Positions 5,573 through 9,828 of a stretch of 9,828 nucleotides of DNA are shown here, one piece after another. The DNA is taken from NCBI GenBank assembly GCA_016188105.1, contig JACPIL010000085.1, positions 1-9,828 on the forward strand, given 5' to 3'. The translations under genes were made by a program, and so were the position numbers. Each line of letters begins with the position of its first letter. Position 1 is the stretch's first letter. The notes beneath the pieces were generated by a model. That model saw nothing but the letters and a program-made list of their open reading frames with translations, searched no databases and was not told the DNA's origin. Source of the DNA: Candidatus Woesearchaeota archaeon. GTDB taxonomy: Archaea > Nanobdellota > Nanobdellia > Woesearchaeales > GW2011-AR9.

Positions 5573-7273
5573 ATGAAAGATATTATTCTCAAGCATGCTT
5601 TAAAGAACGCTTTGGACTTCAACGGCAAAGTCAATAAGAATGTTGTTTTAGGCATGATCCTCAAAGACAATCCTGCGCTAAAGAAAGATGTTCCTAAAGT
5701 TCTCAAAGAAATTGAAAAGATCATCAACGACGTAGAGATGCTGCCTTTGCCAAAGATAAAGCAGCAGCTGCAAAAACTTGCTCCTGAACTTCTCCATGAA
5801 AAGAAAGAAGAAAAAGAAGAAGGACCATTAAAATCGCTTCCCAATGCCACTAAAGGAAAAGTCGTAGTAAGAATCGCTCCTTCTCCTTCTGGACCACTGC
5901 ATATCGGTCATGCCTATGGCGCTTCATTAAATTACGAATACGCAAAAATGTATGACGGAAAATTCTTGCTCAGGATCGAAGATACCAATCCCGAAAATAT
6001 CTATGCTCCTGCTTATGAAATGATCCCGCAAGATACCAAATGGTTATCTGGCAATCATGTTTCTAATCCAGTTGTCCAATCTTCCCGCCTAGGCATGTAC
6101 TATGATTACGCTGAACAATTGGTGCAGAAAGGGAAAGCTTATGTCTGCAAATGCAACCCAGATGAATGGAGAGAAAAAAAGAATCAAGGTATAGCTTGTC
6201 CTTGCAGAAACTTGTCTATAAAAGAAAATCAATTGCGTTATGCAAAGATGTTTTCTGAATATGCAGAAGGAGAAGCGGTTGTCCGCCTCAAAACCGATAT
6301 CAAACACAAAAATCCGGCCATGCGTGATTTTCCCATCATGCGGATCAATGAGCACATCCATCCCAAAACAGGGAAAGAACAAAAAGTCTGGCCGCTGATG
6401 GTTTTTTCTGTTGCAGTAGATGATCATGAAATGGGCGTGACTCACGTCCTGAATGGGAAAGATCATGCTGACAATGCCATCAAAGAGACTATGATCATGG
6501 ATTGTTTTGCTTGGAAACATCCCGAATACAAGCATTGGGGTAGAATTAATTTTGAAGGTTTTACTTTAAGTACTACTCAGACTAAGCATGCCATAGAACA
6601 AAAAGAATATTCTGGCTGGGATGATCTGCGTTTGCCGTTTCTTCCGGCATTGAGAAGAAGGGGATATCAACCAGAAGCTTTCCGCAAATTTGCTATGGAA
6701 ATCGGCTTAAGTCTTGCTGATAAAACTGTCAGCCAGGAAGAATTCTGGAAGATGATCAATTCTTTTAACCGCGAAGTTGTAGAGCCTAACGCGAATAGAT
6801 ATTTTTTCGTTCATAATCCAGTTGAGATTTCTATCAAAGGAGCTCCTAAGAAAGAAGCGAAACTAGATCTGCATCCTGATTATCCAAAACGTGGAAAACG
6901 CACTCTTTTCGCTGAAGGGAAGGTTTTCGTCTCGCAGGCAGACCTCAAAAAACTAGGCAAAGGAAAAATTCACCGCCTCATGGATTACTGTAATTTCACT
7001 CTCGATGGCAAGGGATGGAAATTTGTTTCCGAAGATTACGAAGATTACAAAAATAATCCCGATAAAGGATTCATTATCCATTGGCTGCCTTCTTCCAAAG
7101 ATCTACCGAAAGTTGAAGTGATGCTCGATAGCGGCGAAACCGCTCTAGGTGTAGGCGAGAAAGGATTGGAGCAGTTAAAAGATGGACAGATAGTGCAGTT
7201 AGAAAGAATGTATTTTGCTAAATTGGATAAGAGAGAAAAAGAGAAATTAGTATTTTGCTATCTTCACCCATAA
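5573..7273 (+). CDS. gltX: Glutamyl-tRNA synthetase, archaeal type (class Ic)
   Basis: Charges tRNA-Glu with glutamate. In archaea it is often non-discriminating and also makes Glu-tRNA-Gln for an amidotransferase. The length (566 residues) and order fit the archaeal/eukaryotic branch: an alpha-helical N-terminal region of about 95 residues, then the Rossmann catalytic domain with IAPSPSGPLHIGHA (HIGH-type motif P108-LHIGH-113) and FLLRIEDTNP. A probable zinc site C192-x-C194 with C209-x-C211 comes next, then VDDHEMGVTHVLNGKDH, the KMSKS-equivalent loop at 331-338 (TLSTTQTK) and GWDDLRLPFLPALRRRG. The C-terminal part (about 405-566) is the beta-barrel anticodon domain. Two oddities: the lysine usually directly after LSTS is Q336 here, with the nearest lysine at K338, and the usual LRGK reads LNGK (N294). 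GlnRS is a related alternative but less likely. The start follows from the TATA box spacing. Confidence 0.93.
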   Translation: MKDIILKHALKNALDFNGKVNKNVVLGMILKDNPALKKDVPKVLKEIEKIINDVEMLPLPKIKQQLQKLAPELLHEKKEEKEEGPLKSLPNATKGKVVVRIAPSPSGPLHIGHAYGASLNYEYAKMYDGKFLLRIEDTNPENIYAPAYEMIPQDTKWLSGNHVSNPVVQSSRLGMYYDYAEQLVQKGKAYVCKCNPDEWREKKNQGIACPCRNLSIKENQLRYAKMFSEYAEGEAVVRLKTDIKHKNPAMRDFPIMRINEHIHPKTGKEQKVWPLMVFSVAVDDHEMGVTHVLNGKDHADNAIKETMIMDCFAWKHPEYKHWGRINFEGFTLSTTQTKHAIEQKEYSGWDDLRLPFLPALRRRGYQPEAFRKFAMEIGLSLADKTVSQEEFWKMINSFNREVVEPNANRYFFVHNPVEISIKGAPKKEAKLDLHPDYPKRGKRTLFAEGKVFVSQADLKKLGKGKIHRLMDYCNFTLDGKGWKFVSEDYEDYKNNPDKGFIIHWLPSSKDLPKVEVMLDSGETALGVGEKGLEQLKDGQIVQLERMYFAKLDKREKEKLVFCYLHP

Positions 7274-7290
7274 TGTTAATCAGATTAAAC

Positions 7291-7298
7291 TATAAAAT
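7291..7298 (+). promoter_or_regulatory. TATA-like element before the winged-helix gene
   Basis: TATAAAAT lies 18 bases after the gltX stop and is centred about 33 bases before the ATG at 7328. It would start transcription near 7321, just after the SD AGAGGA (7315-7320). The SD could therefore work only on read-through transcripts from gltX, or the start is slightly upstream. Confidence 0.35.
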
Positions 7299-7327
7299 AA
7301 CAAAAAAAGAACAAAGAGGAAAATAAC

Positions 7328-7813
7328 ATGGCACGAATAAGTCGAGATACACCTTTAGCGGAAATTACCTTGCGGCGTTATGAAAAACCTACCGTAAGTG
7401 ACCGAGAATTAGTGCGGAAGTTTTGTTTGTCCGTTGGGTTACTACAGCCAGGAGATTCCAGAGATGTGGTTGTTGATGTCTTTCATGTTTTGCTGAAAGC
7501 AAGACAAAATAGGGAAGAATTACATTCCGAAGAGATAAAAAATAATGTCATGGCTCTGCGCAAAAGCGCGGGGCTACCCATGTTAGGCATTGCTTCTTCC
7601 AACGTGAGAAGGCAATTGAAACGCTTGAAAGATCTCCATTTGATTGAAACCAACGCTAATTTGTATCGGATCCATGAATTCAACAATCTTTCTGAGATCT
7701 TTGAAGAGAAAATCGAAAGCTTCATTTTAACTTCGGTCATCAGCAGAGTCAAAGATTATCTGCAGAAGATTGATGAAGAATTTAAGCCAGGAGTTCATCA
7801 GAAACAAGGATAG
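7328..7813 (+). CDS. Winged-helix-like protein of unknown function
   Basis: A soluble 161-residue protein that I cannot assign to a named family. It opens with a charged segment (TLRRYEKP at 14-21), then a compact motif SVGLLQPGDSRDVVVDVFHVLL (35-56) that looks like a conserved core. Residues 66-116 have the spacing of a helix-turn-helix with wing: helix SEEIKNNVMALRKSAG, a probable recognition helix IASSNVRRQLKRLKDL (88-103), then the beta-wing LIETNANLYRIHEF. The C-terminal part (120-150) is a long, probably coiled helix ending RVKDYLQKIDEE. This fits a small DNA-binding regulator, and no enzyme motif or metal site is visible. The ATG has AGAGGA 7 bases upstream. The position between gltX and purA does not reveal a target. 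Confidence 0.75.
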   Translation: MARISRDTPLAEITLRRYEKPTVSDRELVRKFCLSVGLLQPGDSRDVVVDVFHVLLKARQNREELHSEEIKNNVMALRKSAGLPMLGIASSNVRRQLKRLKDLHLIETNANLYRIHEFNNLSEIFEEKIESFILTSVISRVKDYLQKIDEEFKPGVHQKQG

Positions 7814-7859
7814 CAACTCCATTCTCTATTTTTCATTATGCTTTATCAAGTTAGTAAAA

Positions 7860-7867
7860 TATTAAAA
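7860..7867 (+). promoter_or_regulatory. TATA box, predicted leaderless promoter of purA
   Basis: TATTAAAA is centred 27.5 bases before the purA ATG, the same offset as for gltX and the NTase-HEPN gene. The bases before the ATG (AAGAAAATTAAA) contain no Shine-Dalgarno. A second AT-rich stretch at 7871-7880 is too close to the ATG to work as the TATA box. The rest of 7814-7890 holds only a weak T5 tract after the upstream stop. Confidence 0.45.
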
Positions 7868-7890
7868 AGGTTTAATTTAAGAAAATTAAA

Positions 7891-9258
7891 ATGAATCCAA
7901 TTAGAGAAGCATATGTCGGTTTGAGTTGGGGCGATGAAGGTAAAGGAAAATTTGTTGACGAAGCTCTGGAAAGAGCTCAGCTTTTAGCCCCCGAAAAAAG
8001 ACGCATTGTTGTTCGTTATCAGGGCGGTCCAAACGCAGGACATACTCTTTACATTAGTTCTGCAGCAGGTTTAATAAAATTTGTTACTCATTCTTCTCCA
8101 ACAGGTCTTGCTTGTAACGCTGATCTTGGTATTGGACCAAATTGTGCTTTTGATCCTGAATCTTTCCTCAGCGAATTAAAGCAAGGACAAGAATTGTTTG
8201 ATTATCAAGGCCGGGTTCTTATCTCTGAAAGAGTAGGTATATTATTTGATTATCATCGTAAGCTTGATGCTTGGCGCGAAAGCGGGGAAGGACGCAGTAT
8301 AGGAACAACAAAATCCGGAATAGGTCCTTTTTATGAAGATAATGCTCGGCGATTGACCAGAGTTACGTTTGCAGATTATGTTTCAGATAATTTTCCTGAT
8401 CTGCTCAGAGAAGTACTAAATGCAAAATCCATGGAACTATCTGCAGCGGGGATTCTTAAACCACGCTATCTTGAGGAAGTTATCGCAGTTCACGATCCTA
8501 TACGAAGGGAACTGAAAGAGTTCAAAGAAAGATTAGAATACCGGATGCTTGAATACTTAGAAGGGGGCCATCACATCATTATTGAGGGAGCTCAAGGTAC
8601 AGAATTAGATGTAGATATGGGAACAATACCGGATCAAACTTCCTCACATACTCCTGCTCCTCATGCTTTTCCTAGTTTAGGATTGCCACGAGGAGAGTTT
8701 AAGATTTATGGTGTTGAAAAAGTCTATCCGACTAGAGTAGGAAATGGACTAATGCCGACTTTAGCTGATGATGCGATCGGCGATATGATCACTAAGAATG
8801 CTGGAGAATTCGGAGCCAAGACCGGAAGAAAAAGAAGAGCTGGCTATCCTAACTGGGCGGCAATTAAAAGGGCAGTAAGAATAAATGATTGCGATGGAAT
8901 TTATATTACTCGCGTCGATTGTATCCAGGATGTAGATATTAAGGTTTGTACTGGATTTCAAATTGATGGAAAAGTTACTGATGAAGTCCCATTAGATCTT
9001 AGTCAAATAGAAAAACCGGTTTATCAGGAGAGGACCTATCAATGGAAGTTGTGGGATGGTCCACGAGATCTTTCTAATCCCCTCGTTGTTGATCAAGTAC
9101 TCAAAGAGCAAAGAGAAAGATATATCCAAGGCGGATTTGATTCGTTCCCCCCAGCTTTAAGAGAGTATGTCATGGACCATGATGCTTATGTTGGATGTAA
9201 AACAGCAGCAGTTTCTATAGGCCCTGCACGCGGCGAAACTGTTAGAAGAGAGCAATAA
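7891..9258 (+). CDS. purA: Adenylosuccinate synthetase
   Basis: Joins IMP and aspartate using GTP to make adenylosuccinate, the first step from IMP to AMP. The 455-residue length is close to the bacterial type (about 430) and well above the short archaeal forms of about 340. Visible motifs: the P-loop-like WGDEGKGK (13-20) with catalytic D15; GGPNAGHT with H51; the IMP-binding loop GTTKSGIGPFYED (138-150); IEGAQGTELDVDMGTIPDQTSSHT (231-254); YPTRVGNGLMPT (279-290); TGRKRRAGY (311-319); and, near the end, VSIGPARGETV (441-451). The guanine-recognition KxD is TRVD here (R341, D343), a conservative change. D15 argues against the diaminopurine enzyme PurZ, which has lost this aspartate. No other purine gene is nearby. 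It is convergent with the PRC-barrel gene, 47 bases away. Confidence 0.93.
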   Translation: MNPIREAYVGLSWGDEGKGKFVDEALERAQLLAPEKRRIVVRYQGGPNAGHTLYISSAAGLIKFVTHSSPTGLACNADLGIGPNCAFDPESFLSELKQGQELFDYQGRVLISERVGILFDYHRKLDAWRESGEGRSIGTTKSGIGPFYEDNARRLTRVTFADYVSDNFPDLLREVLNAKSMELSAAGILKPRYLEEVIAVHDPIRRELKEFKERLEYRMLEYLEGGHHIIIEGAQGTELDVDMGTIPDQTSSHTPAPHAFPSLGLPRGEFKIYGVEKVYPTRVGNGLMPTLADDAIGDMITKNAGEFGAKTGRKRRAGYPNWAAIKRAVRINDCDGIYITRVDCIQDVDIKVCTGFQIDGKVTDEVPLDLSQIEKPVYQERTYQWKLWDGPRDLSNPLVVDQVLKEQRERYIQGGFDSFPPALREYVMDHDAYVGCKTAAVSIGPARGETVRREQ

Positions 9259-9277
9259 AAATTACTAAGAATTTAAT

Positions 9278-9305
9278 GAAAAAATAAAATTTAAATTAAA
9301 ACTCT
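9278..9305 (-). terminator. T-rich terminator of the PRC-barrel gene
   Basis: Downstream of the PRC-barrel stop the minus strand reads AGTTTTAATTTAAATTTTAT and then TTTTTC, a typical archaeal U-rich termination region. It fills the gap between this gene and the convergent purA gene. The plus strand here is A-rich and offers no comparable stop signal for purA. Confidence 0.4.
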
Positions 9306-9569
9306 TTACACAATATCTTCTTCAGCTACAACTATGTAATCGCCGGTAGCAATTACTGCTGAAAATGGGATCAAGATACTGCCTTCCTTGGTTTTTTCTA
9401 ATTCCATTCGATCAGTATAAGAGGTAGGATTCTTAAGCAGTAAGTGAATCAGTTCTCCCGAACCAACTTCAAATATTAAATCGCCTACTTCACCGAATTT
9501 TTTTCCTGATTTGGAAACTATTGTTTTCCCCAGCAGTTCTTTAGAATAATTTTTTCCTTTTTCTTCCAT
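9306..9569 (-). CDS. PRC-barrel domain protein
   Basis: A small acidic protein of 87 residues made almost entirely of one PRC-barrel: LLGKTIVSKSGKKFGEVGDLIFEVGSGELIHLLL, then ILIPFSAVIATGDYIVVAEE. The VxSxxGxxxGxVxDxxxD-like opening and the late IPxxxVxxxGDxVVV strand are the family's hallmarks. PRC-barrels are beta-barrel interaction domains found in the photosynthetic reaction-centre H subunit, in RimM and in the archaeal CdpB cell-division proteins. Free-standing archaeal copies like this are usually adaptors, so a role with the division machinery is possible but unproven. The upstream in-frame ATG at 9575 directly abuts the SD GAGGGTGA (9583-9576), whereas the ATG at 9569 is 6 bases from it, so 9569 is preferred. 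A strong TATA box lies upstream. Confidence 0.85.
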   Translation of the reverse strand: MEEKGKNYSKELLGKTIVSKSGKKFGEVGDLIFEVGSGELIHLLLKNPTSYTDRMELEKTKEGSILIPFSAVIATGDYIVVAEEDIV

Positions 9570-9575
9570 AATCAT

Positions 9576-9583
9576 TCACCCTC
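9576..9583 (-). promoter_or_regulatory. Shine-Dalgarno that decides the PRC-barrel start
   Basis: The minus strand reads TGAGGGTGAATGATTATGG. GAGGGTGA touches the first ATG and is 6 bases from the second, so ribosomes should use the second (9569). Confidence 0.6.
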
Positions 9584-9626
9584 ATTTATTGACCTTGATA
9601 AGGATTTTTAATCAGAAGAAATGAGG

Positions 9627-9636
9627 ATATATAAAG
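9627..9636 (-). promoter_or_regulatory. TATA box of the PRC-barrel gene
   Basis: The minus strand reads CTTTATATAT, the best TATA match in the window, preceded by the BRE-like GTAAA. It predicts transcription from about 9605, giving a leader of about 35 bases that includes the SD. Confidence 0.65.
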
Positions 9637-9650
9637 TTTACGGTAATTGA

Positions 9651-9828
9651 TTATTGATAGTGGGCTATAACATAAGCCTTGATTATCTTATGGTCCCATC
9701 CTTCTTGTACCAATTCAGCGATAATCTCTTCCGGCTGGGCTCCTTTTTTATGTTCTTTTGAAATAAATCTCTTTAATTCAGCAAGAGCTTTTTCGTTCGG
9801 ATACCGATCCCGCAACAACTTGGCTGCC
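9651..9828 (-). CDS. C-terminal part of a gene that continues beyond the window
   Basis: The frame is open from the right edge and ends at TAA (9653-9651), giving 58 C-terminal residues. The start lies outside the window. The tail reads ALAELKRFISKEHKKGAQPE, then EIIAELVQEGW and DHKIIKAYVIAHYQ. This helix-loop-helix pattern, with a basic helix, a KKGAxPEEI turn and LVxxGW, recurs, as I recall, as a short C-terminal tail on otherwise different proteins in DPANN archaea. The protein's main function cannot be told from this part. Only 17 bases separate its stop from the edge of the PRC-barrel TATA region, and no T-rich terminator is seen, so some read-through into the PRC-barrel gene is possible. 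Confidence 0.75.
   Translation of the reverse strand, partial: AAKLLRDRYPNEKALAELKRFISKEHKKGAQPEEIIAELVQEGWDHKIIKAYVIAHYQ

Noticed and set aside
7891..9258. PurZ (2-aminoadenylosuccinate synthetase for diaminopurine DNA) instead of PurA
   Set aside because: The catalytic aspartate D15 in WGDEGKGK is present, whereas PurZ enzymes lack it. No DpoZ, DatZ or other diaminopurine gene is in the window.
9570..9575. First ATG of the PRC-barrel frame
   Set aside because: The Shine-Dalgarno directly abuts it, leaving no spacing. The next ATG is correctly placed.
1..9828. CRISPR array, transposon with transposase, phage genes or a recognised defence operon
   Set aside because: No direct-repeat/spacer pattern, no transposase or integrase motif and no phage structural gene was seen. 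Most genes are housekeeping or small accessory types.

Overview
The window looks like a piece of a small-genome archaeal chromosome, most likely from the DPANN group (Woesearchaeota/Pacearchaeota-like). Four things point there. Start sites carry archaeal TATA boxes and GAGGTG/GAGGGTGA Shine-Dalgarno (SD) sequences. The glutamyl-tRNA synthetase is of the archaeal type. A membrane-anchored DsbA/cupredoxin fusion has a GLTGAAT stretch just after its membrane anchor, a motif I associate with DPANN secreted proteins. PRC-barrel, NTase-HEPN and winged-helix proteins are of kinds typical of these genomes. The taxonomic call is inference from family resemblance and gene style, not a database result.

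Layout. Bases 1-282 hold no convincing protein gene. They contain a GC-rich, about 150-base imperfect inverted repeat (73-224) in AT-rich surroundings, a possible structured RNA or small mobile-element remnant. Next, on the minus strand, is a 14-codon polybasic mini-ORF (283-327) with its own TATA box and SD. Three more minus-strand genes follow: glutamate dehydrogenase (412-1623), a membrane-anchored eight-cysteine protein (1688-2236) and a large membrane-anchored DsbA-like thiol oxidoreductase fused to a His-less cupredoxin domain (2299-3942). A divergent promoter region (3943-4087) separates these from a plus-strand block: an NTase-HEPN fusion (4088-4897), a YjdF/DUF2238 membrane protein 2 bases behind it (4900-5508), glutamyl-tRNA synthetase (5573-7273), a winged-helix-like protein of unknown role (7328-7813) and adenylosuccinate synthetase (7891-9258). 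The right end returns to the minus strand with a PRC-barrel protein (9306-9569) and the C-terminal 58 codons of another gene (9651-9828).

How the genes relate. Glutamate dehydrogenase, GluRS and PurA are core nitrogen, translation and purine functions. The eight-cysteine protein beside the DsbA fusion suggests an extracytoplasmic disulfide-forming pair. Start-site architecture falls into two classes. Three plus-strand genes (NTase-HEPN, gltX, purA) have an AT-rich TATA-like octamer centred 27.5 bases before the ATG and no SD, as expected for leaderless mRNAs. Several minus-strand genes have a TATA box, a 20-45 base leader and a clear SD. These signals let me revise three starts: 2236 rather than 2248, 4088 rather than 4004, and 9569 rather than 9575.

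I see no tRNA, rRNA, CRISPR array, transposase or known defence operon. The least explained items are the hairpin plus mini-ORF at the left end and the cupredoxin domain that has lost all histidines and carries a CGSC motif.
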